In this document: in pieces, positions 52,132 through 61,716 of the stretch | Numbering within the stretch: the stretch's first letter is position 1 | Layout of the letters: every line of letters begins with the position of its first letter | Source of the DNA: Psychrobacter urativorans | Lineage (GTDB): Bacteria; Pseudomonadota; Gammaproteobacteria; Pseudomonadales; Moraxellaceae | DNA length: 64,000 nt | Direction: 5' to 3' | Assembly (NCBI RefSeq): GCF_001298525.1 | Contig: NZ_CP012678.1 | Span: forward strand, 2,170,001-2,234,000 | Program-made: the position numbers and the translations under genes | Notes under the pieces: model-generated | Database searches by the model: none | The model's input: the letters and a program-made list of their open reading frames with translations, nothing else | What the model was told of the DNA's origin: nothing

Positions 52132-54660
52132 TTAATTATGCAGCGCTTGACCTTTGGTTTTATCGACCGTCACTTTGGCAGGTTTAAGCGGTTTTGGCAT
52201 ACTGACCAATGCCACTTTTAAGATTTCATCAATCGTTGCGACAGGCTGAATGGTTAGACCTGCTTTAACGTTATCAGGAATATCAGCTAAGTCACGCTCA
52301 TTGGTCGCTGGAATCAAGACGTGCTTGATACCGCCGCGATGTGCCGCAAGTAGTTTTTCTTTGAGACCACCAATGCGTAGGATTTTACCACGTAAGGTAA
52401 TTTCACCAGTCATGGCAATATCAGGACGAATAGCAATACCTGTCAATGCCGATACCAGTGCGGTGGTTAGCGCACCACCTGCTGATGGACCATCTTTTGG
52501 TGTCGCACCTTCTGGTAAATGGACGTGGACATCGGTGTTTTTAAAGGTTTCGTAGTCGATACCTAAGCTGTCGCCACGCGCCCGAACCACACTCATTGCA
52601 GCACGAATAGATTCTTTCATCACGTCGCCAAGTGAGCCGGTAACGATAAGCTCACCTTTGCCTTTCATTGCAACCGCTTCAATAGTGAGCAGCTCACCGC
52701 CAACTTGCGTCCATGCCAGTCCAGTGATACGCCCAATTTCAGGCGTTTCTTCCGCTAGACCATAGTCATATTGATGCACACCAAGGTAGTTATCAATATT
52801 GCTATCATCAACCACAATCAGCTGCCGTTCATCTTTTTTCGGTGCGCGCGAGCCATTGGTTTCAACTGCACCGCGAACGACTTTTCGGCAGATTTTATTG
52901 ACTTCACGTTCGAGATTACGCACGCCAGCTTCACGGGTGTAACTGCGCACAATGCTGTGCAGTGCCGCTTCAACAATCTCAATCTCGCCCTCTTTTAGAC
53001 CATTATTCTTAATGGCTTTTGGCACGAGATATTTTTTGGCAATACTGACCTTTTCATCTTCGGTATAGCCTGGCAAGCGAATAACTTCCATACGGTCAAG
53101 TAGGGCGGCTGGAATGTCCATACTGTTGGCGGTACAGATAAACATGACTTGTGATAAGTCCAAATCCATATCTAAATAATGGTCGTTAAAGTTATGGTTT
53201 TGAGACGGGTCAAGCACTTCTAACAATGCAGATGCCGGATCGCCACGGAAGTCTTGCGCCATTTTATCGATTTCATCTAATAAGAATAGCGGATTTTTGA
53301 CTTCGATTTTTGCTAATGACTGCACGATTTTGCCGGGCATCGCACCGATATACGTACGACGATGTCCACGAATTTCAGCTTCATCTCGGACGCCACCAAG
53401 TGCCATACGCACGAATTTACGACCTGTTGCGCGTGCGATTGATTCACCAAGAGAAGTTTTACCGACACCGGGAGGACCGACTAAGCAGAGAATCGGACCA
53501 CGAAGTTTTTTGACGCGTGATTGTACGGCTAAGTATTCTAAGATGCGGTCTTTCACATCCTGCAAGCCATAATGATCTTCATCCAAGATGGTTTTGGCTT
53601 TATCTAAATTGATAGAAACTTTGGTCGTCGCGTTCCATGGTGTGTCTAAAATCCACTCAATATAGGTGCGCACGACTGAAGATTCAGAAGACGCGGGCGG
53701 CATCATTTTGAGTTTTTTCATCTCTTGTTCAGCTTTTTTGCGCACATCTTCTGGCAAGTCCGCTTCATCTAAGCGTTGTTCAAGCTCACTAATATCGTCA
53801 TCACTATCAAATGCGCCGTCATTCATATCTGACAGCTCATTTTTAATGGCTTTCATCTTCTCATTTAAGAAATATTCGCGCTGATTGTCTTCCATTTGCT
53901 GACGAACCGCGTCTTGAATGTCTTGCTCGATATTTTGCTCAGCGCTTTGTTTGACCAAATATTCGGTCAAGGTATTGATGTGCGCTTTGAGATCATCTTT
54001 TTCTAAAAACGATTGTTTAATATCCAAATCCATCGATACGCGGGTTGAGATAAAATACACCAGCTCAAGCAAATCATCGATACGCTTAGCCACACGCGTT
54101 AGCTCGCGAGCATTACGTAAACGCGCATCGGCATAGCCTTCAAATAAACCGGTTAGGGCTTTGATGGTGTTTTTTTGTTGGCTGTCATCCAGTTGCACAT
54201 CAAGGTCAGCACGCTCAAACTTCGCCATCAACACATCATCATGGTCTTCTAGCGCATCGACGCGCGCGCGGTATTGACCTTCGATAAGCACTTTAATGCA
54301 GTTCTCATCGCTATCATGCGGCATGGTACTCACGATGCGACAAACCGTACCGTATTGATAGAGATTATCTTGGTCAATATCTTCGGTAAGTGAGTCTTTT
54401 TGCGCCACAACCAAAACTTTATCGCCATACTCGGCTTGGGCTAACTCAACGGCTTTGACCGATGGTGCACGACCTACGAATAGTGCAATTTGCATGTGCG
54501 GATAAACGACCACATCACGTAGCGCCAGTAACGGTAAATAGTTTTCAGGCTTATCACTTTCTGTGGTCACAGCAGCATTCTCTTCGACTGTTGACTCATT
54601 TTCTGTCTCAACGTCAGTGTTGATGTCAATGTTGTCTTTATCAATATTATAGTCAGTCAT
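52132..54660 (-). CDS. lon: ATP-dependent protease Lon
   Basis: 842 residues from the ATG at 54660, which follows AAGGAA; the frame is open 40 codons further upstream but lacks family similarity. Acidic N-terminal tail of about 45 residues, LON substrate-binding domain (LPLLALRDVVVYPHMQIALF), long coiled region, AAA+ domain (Walker A GPPGVGKTS, Walker B LFLLDEIDKM, RKFVRMALGGVRDEAEIRGH) and the protease domain with catalytic Ser in PKDGPSAGGAL and Lys in GGLKEKLLAA. Degrades misfolded and regulatory proteins. Confidence 0.97.
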   Translation of the reverse strand: MTDYNIDKDNIDINTDVETENESTVEENAAVTTESDKPENYLPLLALRDVVVYPHMQIALFVGRAPSVKAVELAQAEYGDKVLVVAQKDSLTEDIDQDNLYQYGTVCRIVSTMPHDSDENCIKVLIEGQYRARVDALEDHDDVLMAKFERADLDVQLDDSQQKNTIKALTGLFEGYADARLRNARELTRVAKRIDDLLELVYFISTRVSMDLDIKQSFLEKDDLKAHINTLTEYLVKQSAEQNIEQDIQDAVRQQMEDNQREYFLNEKMKAIKNELSDMNDGAFDSDDDISELEQRLDEADLPEDVRKKAEQEMKKLKMMPPASSESSVVRTYIEWILDTPWNATTKVSINLDKAKTILDEDHYGLQDVKDRILEYLAVQSRVKKLRGPILCLVGPPGVGKTSLGESIARATGRKFVRMALGGVRDEAEIRGHRRTYIGAMPGKIVQSLAKIEVKNPLFLLDEIDKMAQDFRGDPASALLEVLDPSQNHNFNDHYLDMDLDLSQVMFICTANSMDIPAALLDRMEVIRLPGYTEDEKVSIAKKYLVPKAIKNNGLKEGEIEIVEAALHSIVRSYTREAGVRNLEREVNKICRKVVRGAVETNGSRAPKKDERQLIVVDDSNIDNYLGVHQYDYGLAEETPEIGRITGLAWTQVGGELLTIEAVAMKGKGELIVTGSLGDVMKESIRAAMSVVRARGDSLGIDYETFKNTDVHVHLPEGATPKDGPSAGGALTTALVSALTGIAIRPDIAMTGEITLRGKILRIGGLKEKLLAAHRGGIKHVLIPATNERDLADIPDNVKAGLTIQPVATIDEILKVALVSMPKPLKPAKVTVDKTKGQALHN

Positions 54661-54957
54661 ATGTTTTATTTCCTTGTTAACCAGACTTGTAAAGTCAAGT
54701 TGGCGGTTCATGTTTAAATAATGGTGTCCCCAGAAAAAATTGCAAGGCTCGCCGTTCAAGCGGATAAAAAATAGTGGCAATCATCTTCTTGTTAGTTGGG
54801 TTCTGCGCGTAGGTTTTAAAGCCAAAATCAGGTAAAATGGCGCGCGTCTTTATTATGGGCAACACTATTCTAAAAAATTAGCATGCGTGTTTAAGACAGC
54901 AAAGTTAGAAAACGGGTTAAAACTAAGTAATAAATCACAGAGTAAAAAGGGATAAAT

Positions 54958-56319
54958 ATGACCATCAATGCGGTGCTACTGGCAGTCGTTATCATGCTAG
55001 GGCTATCACTGGCGCGGGTACACGTGGTACTCAGCTTACTGATTGGGGCAATTGCTGGCGGCTTAATAGCGGGAATGGGCTTGACCGATACGTTGACTGC
55101 GTTTCAAGATGGTATCAAGAATGGCGCACAGATTGCGCTGTCTTATGCGTTACTTGGGGCATTTGCGGTAGCGATTGCGCATTCGGGCTTGCCTCAGTCA
55201 TTGGCAGGGGCAGTGATCAAGCGTATTGATGCGGGAGGTACAGGCGGCATGATTAAGTATCTGCTGTTTGCTGGCTTGGTGATGATGAGCTGCTTTAGCC
55301 AAAACTTAATTCCGATTCATATTGCCTTTATTCCGCTACTCGTACCGCCATTGTTATTGGCATTTAACCGGATGCATATTGATAGACGGCTGATTGCGTG
55401 TTTGATTACCTTTGGGTTGGTGACCACCTATATGTTTATCCCTTATGGCTTTGGCGATATTTACCTCAATCAAATCATGCTGAAAAATGTCGGTGAAGCA
55501 GGGGTTGATGTCAGTAATATATCAGTCACTAAAGCGATGGCAATTCCAGCACTGGGTATGGTAGTTGGACTATTGACCGCGATATTTATCAGTTATCGCA
55601 AGCCACGTCAATATAAGCAATTGGCGATGGATAAAGCAGCACATGATGAGGCGTTGGAAAATGATGCGTTAAGTAAAACCGCTGCTCACGCGCAAGCACA
55701 AACTAAGATGAAAACGTTGGTTGCGATAGTGGCAATTGTCACCGCCTTTGTCGTGCAGATGTATACCGACTCATTACTGCTCGGCTCGATGTTTGGTTTT
55801 GGCGTGTTTATGGCGACAGGCGTAGTCAAATGGCGTGATGCAGATACGGTCTTTAATGACGGTATCAAGCTAATGGCGATGATTGGCTTTATTATGATTA
55901 CCGCGCAAGGCTTTGCTGAAGTTATGAAAGCGACCGACCAAATTCAGCCGTTAGTGGATGGGGCGACGGCTATTTTTGGTGGTAATAAAGCGATGGCAGC
56001 CTTTGTTATGCTATTACTTGGGTTAATCGTGACGATGGGCATCGGCTCGTCATTCTCGACCATTCCAATTTTGGCAGCGATTTATGTGCCGCTGTGTATC
56101 TCACTCGGCTTTTCCCCTTTAGCGACGGTGGCTATTGTCGGTACGGCTGGCGCGCTTGGTGATGCTGGTTCGCCTGCCTCTGATTCTACTTTGGGTCCTA
56201 CGTCTGGTCTGAACGTTGATGGTCAGCACGACCATATCAAGGACAGTGTGATACCGACCTTTATCCATTACAACATTCCGTTACTGATATTTGGTTGGAT
56301 TGCAGCGATGGTGCTTTAA
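54958..56319 (+). CDS. Na+/H+ antiporter family protein
   Basis: 453 residues, about eleven to twelve helices. The N-terminal block LGLSLARVHVVLSLLIGAIAGGLIAG and repeat elements SCFSQNLIPIHIAFIPLLVPP and GSSFSTIPILAAIYVPL fit the NhaC-related YuiF/Na_H_antiport_2 group. The C-terminus GTAGALGDAGSPASDSTLGP is strongly conserved in that family. Likely exports Na+ or amino-acid anions with proton exchange, useful in a salt-tolerant organism. Single gene, with an upstream Shine-Dalgarno (AAAGGGATAA) and a downstream terminator. Confidence 0.88.
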   Translation: MTINAVLLAVVIMLGLSLARVHVVLSLLIGAIAGGLIAGMGLTDTLTAFQDGIKNGAQIALSYALLGAFAVAIAHSGLPQSLAGAVIKRIDAGGTGGMIKYLLFAGLVMMSCFSQNLIPIHIAFIPLLVPPLLLAFNRMHIDRRLIACLITFGLVTTYMFIPYGFGDIYLNQIMLKNVGEAGVDVSNISVTKAMAIPALGMVVGLLTAIFISYRKPRQYKQLAMDKAAHDEALENDALSKTAAHAQAQTKMKTLVAIVAIVTAFVVQMYTDSLLLGSMFGFGVFMATGVVKWRDADTVFNDGIKLMAMIGFIMITAQGFAEVMKATDQIQPLVDGATAIFGGNKAMAAFVMLLLGLIVTMGIGSSFSTIPILAAIYVPLCISLGFSPLATVAIVGTAGALGDAGSPASDSTLGPTSGLNVDGQHDHIKDSVIPTFIHYNIPLLIFGWIAAMVL

Positions 56320-56333
56320 TACAAATAAAATGT

Positions 56334-56373
56334 TAAAAAGGCGAGTATAACCATAAAGTATGCTCGCTTTTTT
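56334..56373. terminator. Terminator after the antiporter gene
   Basis: GCGAGTATA (56341-56349) pairs with TATGCTCGC (56359-56367), flanked by A- and T-runs. Confidence 0.88.
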
Positions 56374-56383
56374 ATTCTATAAA

Positions 56384-56620
56384 TTATTTATCAAAGTCCT
56401 TAATTTCACCATTCAAACTACTTAAAAACGCATCACTTCGCGCCAATAATTCGTTTAAGCGTTGTTCATTGATTACCTTTGCCAATTCCTCCGTATTAAA
56501 AGCCTGTTCTTGACTGTAATACAGCATCTCTGTGACATCGGTTTTCTCTAGCGTTTGCAAATGTTGTTCGACATGCTCGGCGCTAGAGTTAGCGTCTATA
56601 GGTTTTTTATTATCCTTCAT
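56384..56620 (-). CDS. Small hypothetical protein coupled to fau
   Basis: 78 residues from the ATG at 56620, whose A overlaps the last base of the upstream stop (TAATG); GAGGT lies eight bases upstream. Highly polar, helical, acidic: KPIDANSSAEHVEQHLQTLEKTDVTEM in short pieces (EHVEQHLQTLE), then TEELAKVINEQRLNELLARS. No known domain, no signal peptide. Function unknown; operon position beside a folate enzyme gives no clear hint. Confidence 0.7.
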   Translation of the reverse strand: MKDNKKPIDANSSAEHVEQHLQTLEKTDVTEMLYYSQEQAFNTEELAKVINEQRLNELLARSDAFLSSLNGEIKDFDK

Positions 56621-57270
56621 TAAAACCACCTCAAACCACTTGGTGTAATCAGACCATCTAATGGTACATCCCAAGGCTGCTTTGCCAATTGTTCGACCAC
56701 TTGAAAATCGTAACACCAGCCAATTTTTAATGGTTTTTTATAGCCCGATTGATAACTCTTGGCAAGTGTGGTGTCATAGTAACCACCGCCCATCCCCACA
56801 CGATTACCGTGATTATCGACGGCAACTAAGGGACAAATAATAACATCTAATTCCCGCGCCCAAAGCAGCTTACGATGGTGATTTTGCTCCATACCAAGTC
56901 GGTGTATGCGTGTGTGTAAATTAACCAAGTGTTGATGATAAATCGGAGAAAAACGCAGCTGTTTATCATGATGACCCAATGAGCCCACCACAGGTAAATA
57001 AAGCTGATAACCCAAGCGATGACCCCAGTCTAATAATGGCTGCGTCGGTAGCTCACCAAAGCCGTCGTAATATAAGCCAATTCGTGCACGCGCAGGCAAG
57101 CGCTGTTGTAGCTTAGTTAAATGCAAACTTGCGCTATGAGCAAGTTGTTGGCGTTCGCTTGCCGATAACTGGCGACGCTGACGGGTAAACTGGCGTCTGG
57201 GCGGATTGCTGATTACGGGTGATTGGGGCTGTGACTGCTCGTCATCACAAGTGGCTATAGTAGCTATCAT
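56620..57270 (-). CDS. fau: 5-formyltetrahydrofolate cyclo-ligase
   Basis: ATP-dependent conversion of 5-formyl-THF to 5,10-methenyl-THF, recycling an inhibitory folate. 216 residues with a ~25-residue N-terminal extension over the usual ygfA start. Motifs: RRQFTRQRRQLSASERQQ, IGLYYDGFGELPTQPLL, LLWARELDVIICPLVAVDNHGNRVGMGGGYYD with the ATP-binding Gly run, IGWCYDFQVVE. Homologue of E. coli ygfA. Upstream I found no recognisable 6S RNA. Downstream gene overlaps by one base. Confidence 0.92.
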   Translation of the reverse strand: MIATIATCDDEQSQPQSPVISNPPRRQFTRQRRQLSASERQQLAHSASLHLTKLQQRLPARARIGLYYDGFGELPTQPLLDWGHRLGYQLYLPVVGSLGHHDKQLRFSPIYHQHLVNLHTRIHRLGMEQNHHRKLLWARELDVIICPLVAVDNHGNRVGMGGGYYDTTLAKSYQSGYKKPLKIGWCYDFQVVEQLAKQPWDVPLDGLITPSGLRWF

Positions 57271-57483
57271 GTTTTAGTTACCTTTTTTTTAATTTAAGCC
57301 ATGATTCTAAGGTGTCGAATGCTTTTTCGCTATAAAATGCTTTTTTTTATAAATAATTGGCTTTAGCGATACGGTTCATATTATTATTATTACAAATATG
57401 AACTTAAGACCTTGAGCCGACGATAAGATATTTGTGATAAGTCGTGCTATTATATTGTAAATCGCAGTCACGGTCAGTCAGAT

Positions 57484-57509
57484 GAGCCAAGGTTTAGGCT
57501 CTTTTTTTT
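57484..57509 (+). terminator. Small hairpin plus T8 immediately ahead of fumC
   Basis: GAGCC (57484-57488) and GGCTC (57497-57501) followed by eight T, only 30 bp before the fumC ATG. Reads as a terminator-like attenuator, or the 3' end of a short leader or small RNA. Confidence 0.5.
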
Positions 57510-57538
57510 CTCAAAATCAATCATAAAAGAGGACAGTT

Positions 57539-58942
57539 ATGTCGACACAGAATCAGGCAACTCGTACCGAAAAAGATACCATGGGCAACGTGGAAGTTCC
57601 GGCAGAAGCCTATTGGGGCGCGCAAACTCAGCGTAGCCGTGAAAACTTTAAGATTGGTGGCGAGACTCTGCCGCGTCCAATGATTGAAGCCATGGCATTA
57701 GTCAAAAAAGCCGCGGCAATTACCAATGCCAGTCTTGACCGTATCGATGCAGACAAGCGCGATTTAATCGTCCAAGCAGCAGATGAAGTGATTAATGGCG
57801 GCTTAACCGACCAGTTTCCACTTGTTGTTTGGCAAACCGGTTCTGGTACGCAGTCGAACATGAACATGAACGAAGTGCTTGCCAACCGTGCCAACGAAAT
57901 CGCAGGTAATGCACGCGGTAGCTATCAGCCGATTCACCCAAATGACCATGTAAACCATGCGCAATCGACCAATGACAGCTTCCCAACCGCGATTCGTGTG
58001 GCTGCTGCCCGTCAAATTAACAGCTTACTGATCCCCGCTATCAAGGCATTGCGCGCTACTTTAGACAGCAAAGCCAAAGAATTCGATAGTATCGTCAAAA
58101 TTGGTCGTACCCATTTACAAGATGCCACGCCTTTGACATTAGGTCAAGAATTTAGCGGTTATGTGAGCCAGCTTGATCATTCTTTGGTGCGTATTGATAA
58201 TGCGTTACAAGGCTTATATGAGTTGCCACTTGGCGGTACAGCGGTTGGTACAGGTCTCAATGCGCATCCTGATTATGCGGTAAAAGCGGCTGAGCAATTG
58301 GCGACCTTAACGGATCTACCGTTTGTAACGTCACCAAATAAATTTGAAGCATTGGCCGCTCGTGATGCCGAAGTGTTTGCCTCTGGTGCGCTAAAAACAG
58401 TCGCTGCAAGTTTAAATAAAATCGCTAATGATGTGCGTTGGTTGGCATCAGGTCCTCGTTGCGGCTTGGGCGAGTTGACGATTCCTGAAAATGAGCCAGG
58501 TTCTTCTATCATGCCAGGTAAAGTGAACCCAACCCAGTCAGAAGCGATGACGATGGTGGTTGCACAAGTGATGGGCAATGATACCGTTATTAACATGGCG
58601 GGCGCGTCAGGTAACTTTGAGCTAAACGTCTTTAAACCAGTTATCGCTTATAACTTATTACAATCAATCCAATTATTGGGCGATGCGTGTAATAGCTTCA
58701 ATGATAATTGTGCGGTTGGTATCGAGCCTGTAAAAGATAAAATCGATGACTTCTTGCATAACTCGTTAATGCTAGTGACTGCTTTGAACCGTCATGTTGG
58801 TTATGAAAATGCGGCGAAAATTGCTAAGACGGCTTATAAAGAAAACAAAACTTTGAAGCAAGTTGCGGTTGAACTAGAGCTGTTAACTGAAGCTCAGTTT
58901 GATGAATGGGTAACGCCTGCGGATATGGTGCATCCTTCTTAA
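57539..58942 (+). CDS. fumC: Class II fumarate hydratase
   Basis: Iron-free, heat-stable fumarase of the TCA cycle, homotetramer, 467 residues. Seen: [60 protein letters not shown] (first substrate loop), [17 protein letters not shown] and the superfamily signature [13 protein letters not shown]. Strong Shine-Dalgarno AGAGGA. A T-tailed hairpin ahead of the start suggests attenuation; a terminator follows. Confidence 0.97.
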   Translation: MSTQNQATRTEKDTMGNVEVPAEAYWGAQTQRSRENFKIGGETLPRPMIEAMALVKKAAAITNASLDRIDADKRDLIVQAADEVINGGLTDQFPLVVWQTGSGTQSNMNMNEVLANRANEIAGNARGSYQPIHPNDHVNHAQSTNDSFPTAIRVAAARQINSLLIPAIKALRATLDSKAKEFDSIVKIGRTHLQDATPLTLGQEFSGYVSQLDHSLVRIDNALQGLYELPLGGTAVGTGLNAHPDYAVKAAEQLATLTDLPFVTSPNKFEALAARDAEVFASGALKTVAASLNKIANDVRWLASGPRCGLGELTIPENEPGSSIMPGKVNPTQSEAMTMVVAQVMGNDTVINMAGASGNFELNVFKPVIAYNLLQSIQLLGDACNSFNDNCAVGIEPVKDKIDDFLHNSLMLVTALNRHVGYENAAKIAKTAYKENKTLKQVAVELELLTEAQFDEWVTPADMVHPS

Positions 58943-58965
58943 TTTAGACTTTTGTTTTAAGTAAT

Positions 58966-59003
58966 AAAAAGACTTTGTCATGTAATGTGGCAAGGTTTTT
59001 TTT
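58966..59003 (+). terminator. Terminator of fumC
   Basis: Imperfect hairpin (AAGACTTTGTCA with TGGCAAGGTTTTT, several G-U pairs) ending in a run of eight T. Confidence 0.75.
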
Positions 59004-59136
59004 GTTTGTTAATTTGAAATTAATATAAGTCTATATATATTCTTGATTTATTTTATGAATCCAATATAAATCATTGTTGATTTATTTTAGATTTTGAATT
59101 AAAGTACATAGGTAATCAACTAAGGAGCGTTCCATC

Positions 59137-59745
59137 ATGTCAGATATTAAAAGTAAAATTCTAGAAACCCAAAAAGCAAAGAAAATGAAAAGTGAATTTG
59201 TGGCCACTACGGTACGAATTCCAAAAGAACTTCAGTTAGTCATTGAGGATCTTGCAGAATATTTATCAATATCAAAGCAAGATGTTATGCTTGATCTTAT
59301 TAAAGAAGGGATGAAAGTTGCAGAGGACGCTCTTGCAGAGGATGATATTAACGACAAAATTTCTACAAATTTCCACGTTTTAAATACCAATAAAAGATAT
59401 GATTCAGGTGCTCAAAAAGAGATGTTAGATAAAGGTATAGTGGCTGCATTTTATGGTAAGTGTAAACGTCAGATTAATAAGATTCAAAAAAATGATACTG
59501 TTTTCTTATATGAGAATGGAGTGGGTATTGTGGCTTATGGTAAGGGTTCAGGAGAAACGCTTAAAAAGGACTATGAGGGCGAAACAGACGAATGCCATTA
59601 CCAAAAATTGATAGATTTTGTTGTATTAGAAACACCATTACCAGCTGCTAAAATTAAGAAAATTCTTGATCGTAATGTTGTTTTTCTACCTGTAAGATCT
59701 AGTATGCCTGACGGTCAAAAAGTTTTAGATGCAATAGCTGGTTAA
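59137..59745 (+). CDS. Ribbon-helix-helix N-terminus joined to an unrecognised (possibly PUA/EVE-like) domain
   Basis: 202 residues. After a 20-residue basic start, ATTVRIPKELQLVIEDLAEY and SISKQDVMLDLIKEGMKVAE form a strand-helix-helix unit like CopG/Arc DNA-binding domains. Residues ~80-200 (FHVLNTNKRYDSG, GIVAAFYGKCKRQINKIQKNDTVFLYENGVGIVAYGKG, KIKKILDRNVVFLPVRSSM) have the strand order and the internal V..YGKG-type turn seen in PUA/EVE-like folds, which bind modified nucleotides. That second call is tentative. The gene is more AT-rich than its neighbours and stands alone, which suggests transfer. Confidence 0.6.
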   Translation: MSDIKSKILETQKAKKMKSEFVATTVRIPKELQLVIEDLAEYLSISKQDVMLDLIKEGMKVAEDALAEDDINDKISTNFHVLNTNKRYDSGAQKEMLDKGIVAAFYGKCKRQINKIQKNDTVFLYENGVGIVAYGKGSGETLKKDYEGETDECHYQKLIDFVVLETPLPAAKIKKILDRNVVFLPVRSSMPDGQKVLDAIAG

Positions 59746-59814
59746 ATTGAGTTAAGCACTTATAAAATACAGTTTTCATGATTTTATTTTATGATGTTTA
59801 CTGTACATCAAAAT

Positions 59815-59855
59815 AAAAAAGACCTTATCACATCACGCGATAAGGTCTTTTTTTT
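59815..59855. terminator. Bidirectional terminator at 59.8 kb
   Basis: GACCTTATC (59821-59829) pairs perfectly with GATAAGGTC (59839-59847), A-run before and eight T after. Confidence 0.94.
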
Positions 59856-59878
59856 ACGCTTTAAAAATCTAAAAAATA

Positions 59879-60700
59879 TTAGAACTTATAAAGCAAACCA
59901 AGCGTAGTCGTTGACTCAGTACGCGAGTCCACCATTGGGCTGTCGTATTGCTCATCTGAGAGATAATCTAAAGTTTGACTGGCAAATCCTGCCCATTTAT
60001 CATTAATATCGTAGTTGGCACTGACGCTAACATAAGGGTTAAAGCTTTGGCTAGGTGAGTAAGCAGCAACGCCTGTGCGCGCAGATTCTTTATTACTGAC
60101 GCCATAATAATAGTCATTATAGCTTTCGTCATGCCATTCAACGCCCACGCTTGGATAGACGGTTAATTTATCCTTAGTAAATTTGGCAAGGTACGTTAAG
60201 CGGGCTAAATTACCATCGTTACGACCTAAAATATCAGTGGCAAACTGTCCACGGAAGCCACCAATTGGCGTACGACGTAGATAGGTTACACCTGCCGCAG
60301 CGGAAGCTTTACGTTTATCAAGACCTGATAGCGCACCATTGGCATCATCAGGATCAAATTTACTACCTGCAAGTTGAGCGTAGGCAGACAGCTGATTGGT
60401 GCCATCATTAATCAGATAAGCACCTGCTTGTGCGCCGCGAGCGTAGAATTTATTATTATCATAAAACACGCCCGGTAACACGAGCACTTCTGCGCCATCG
60501 ACGTCATAAGCTGAGTTGTTAATGATTACGTTTGCACCAACACTTAATTCCGCATCTTGGTCAGCAGGCAAGTTTTTAAAAGGCGCAGCATTTGCCATGC
60601 CCGCCACACTGAATAAAGCAGTTGCCGTTAAAGCGCATAACAAAGTACGAGTGCTAAGAATAGAGGTAATAGCGTTAGTTAAAGTCGATGCTTTAGACAT
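59879..60700 (-). CDS. MipA/OmpV-family outer-membrane protein
   Basis: 273 residues with a long signal region (cleavage near MANA-AP, ~residue 39). The mature beta-barrel has alternating aromatic strands: ELSVGANVIINNSAYD, VLVLPGVFYDNNKFYARG (the OmpV strand), SAYAQLAGSKFDPDDANG, LTVYPSVGVEWHDESYNDYYYGV and a C-terminal Phe (LGLLYKF). MipA scaffolds lytic transglycosylase and PBP1B in E. coli; other members are porin-like. Single gene with a shared terminator. Confidence 0.9.
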   Translation of the reverse strand: MSKASTLTNAITSILSTRTLLCALTATALFSVAGMANAAPFKNLPADQDAELSVGANVIINNSAYDVDGAEVLVLPGVFYDNNKFYARGAQAGAYLINDGTNQLSAYAQLAGSKFDPDDANGALSGLDKRKASAAAGVTYLRRTPIGGFRGQFATDILGRNDGNLARLTYLAKFTKDKLTVYPSVGVEWHDESYNDYYYGVSNKESARTGVAAYSPSQSFNPYVSVSANYDINDKWAGFASQTLDYLSDEQYDSPMVDSRTESTTTLGLLYKF

Positions 60701-60740
60701 AGTTGAGTCTCATAAAGGAGTAGGGTGGAATGCCAAAAAA

Positions 60741-61625
60741 TTATTGTCCGGCTGCTAATACTTGTAATATTTGATTATGAATGTCTTGCCACCACCAGAT
60801 GAAGCTAATAGCAATAAGTAGCATGACCACCCACGGCAACCACTGCCAAAGAACAGTAGGTTTAGTAGTGTCGGCATTATTATAATTGTTATTCTGGCTA
60901 CTATTAGGATTTATAGTGGGGTAGATATTATTAATCGTACTATCGTTTGAATAGTTAACGTAATCTGTCTGATAAATGGGCGTTACTGCCTGCATCGCAG
61001 CGATACGTTGGCGTTGTGAGATGCCGATAGCCAACGCGATAATCATACCCGTGATAGCACCGCCAATATGTCCGGCATTATCAATCCCCGGAACCGCAAA
61101 GCCATATACCAAGTTAATGCCCATAATAATGATAAGGCTTTTGAGGTTCAGTACCATGCCATTAACAGATATTTTAAATAATGCTGCTATCAATAAGGCG
61201 GCGCCGATACCCATAATACCACCAGACGCGCCAGCGGATAACCCCGGTTGTGACGTTCCCGCTAAAATTCCTTGCCAAGTGAGATGATTGTTGAGGAGGT
61301 TACCACCAATGGCGGCAAGTAAAAACAATGCTAAAAATTTGCTAGAGCCAAACATCGGCTCTGCGATTTGACCAAAGAAGTACATCGCAAAGCCATTGAA
61401 CAATAAATGCATCAAGCCAATATGCAAAAATGCGCTACTGACCAACCGCCACGGGTCATCGCCCATTGTAAACGGCAGCGCATTAGCGCCCCATGTTAGT
61501 AGCGCCTCTGTTGACGGATTATTAGCATGCACGCCAGATAGGACTTGGAGGACATACAATCCAATAAAGCAGACCAATAGCACCGTGGTGACAGGTGCCG
61601 TTTTTAAGAGTTGTTGGATAGTCAT
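60741..61625 (-). CDS. Rhomboid-family intramembrane serine protease
   Basis: 294 residues. Six-helix rhomboid core: PWRLVSSAFLHIGLMHLLFNGFAMYFFG (the HxxxN region of helix 2), the nucleophile motif GASGGIMG (GxSG) and the catalytic His in NAGHIGGAITGM. A Tyr/Asn/Ser/Thr-rich linker (~215-250) precedes a seventh C-terminal helix with WLPWVVMLLIAISFIWWW. Cleaves membrane-spanning substrates. Neighbours give no substrate hint. Confidence 0.92.
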   Translation of the reverse strand: MTIQQLLKTAPVTTVLLVCFIGLYVLQVLSGVHANNPSTEALLTWGANALPFTMGDDPWRLVSSAFLHIGLMHLLFNGFAMYFFGQIAEPMFGSSKFLALFLLAAIGGNLLNNHLTWQGILAGTSQPGLSAGASGGIMGIGAALLIAALFKISVNGMVLNLKSLIIIMGINLVYGFAVPGIDNAGHIGGAITGMIIALAIGISQRQRIAAMQAVTPIYQTDYVNYSNDSTINNIYPTINPNSSQNNNYNNADTTKPTVLWQWLPWVVMLLIAISFIWWWQDIHNQILQVLAAGQ

Positions 61626-61716
61626 AACGCGCTATATCTATTAAAGGGTACGTGTACAGTATAAAAGATAAGCAGAATATAAACAAAGCTGTCCTCTGTC
61701 GGTATTCATTATTTTA

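Noticed and set aside
57271..57538. Possible 6S RNA between fau and fumC (its usual place next to ygfA)
   Set aside because: No sequence resembling the conserved 6S closing stem or central bubble; the only structure is the small T-tailed hairpin.
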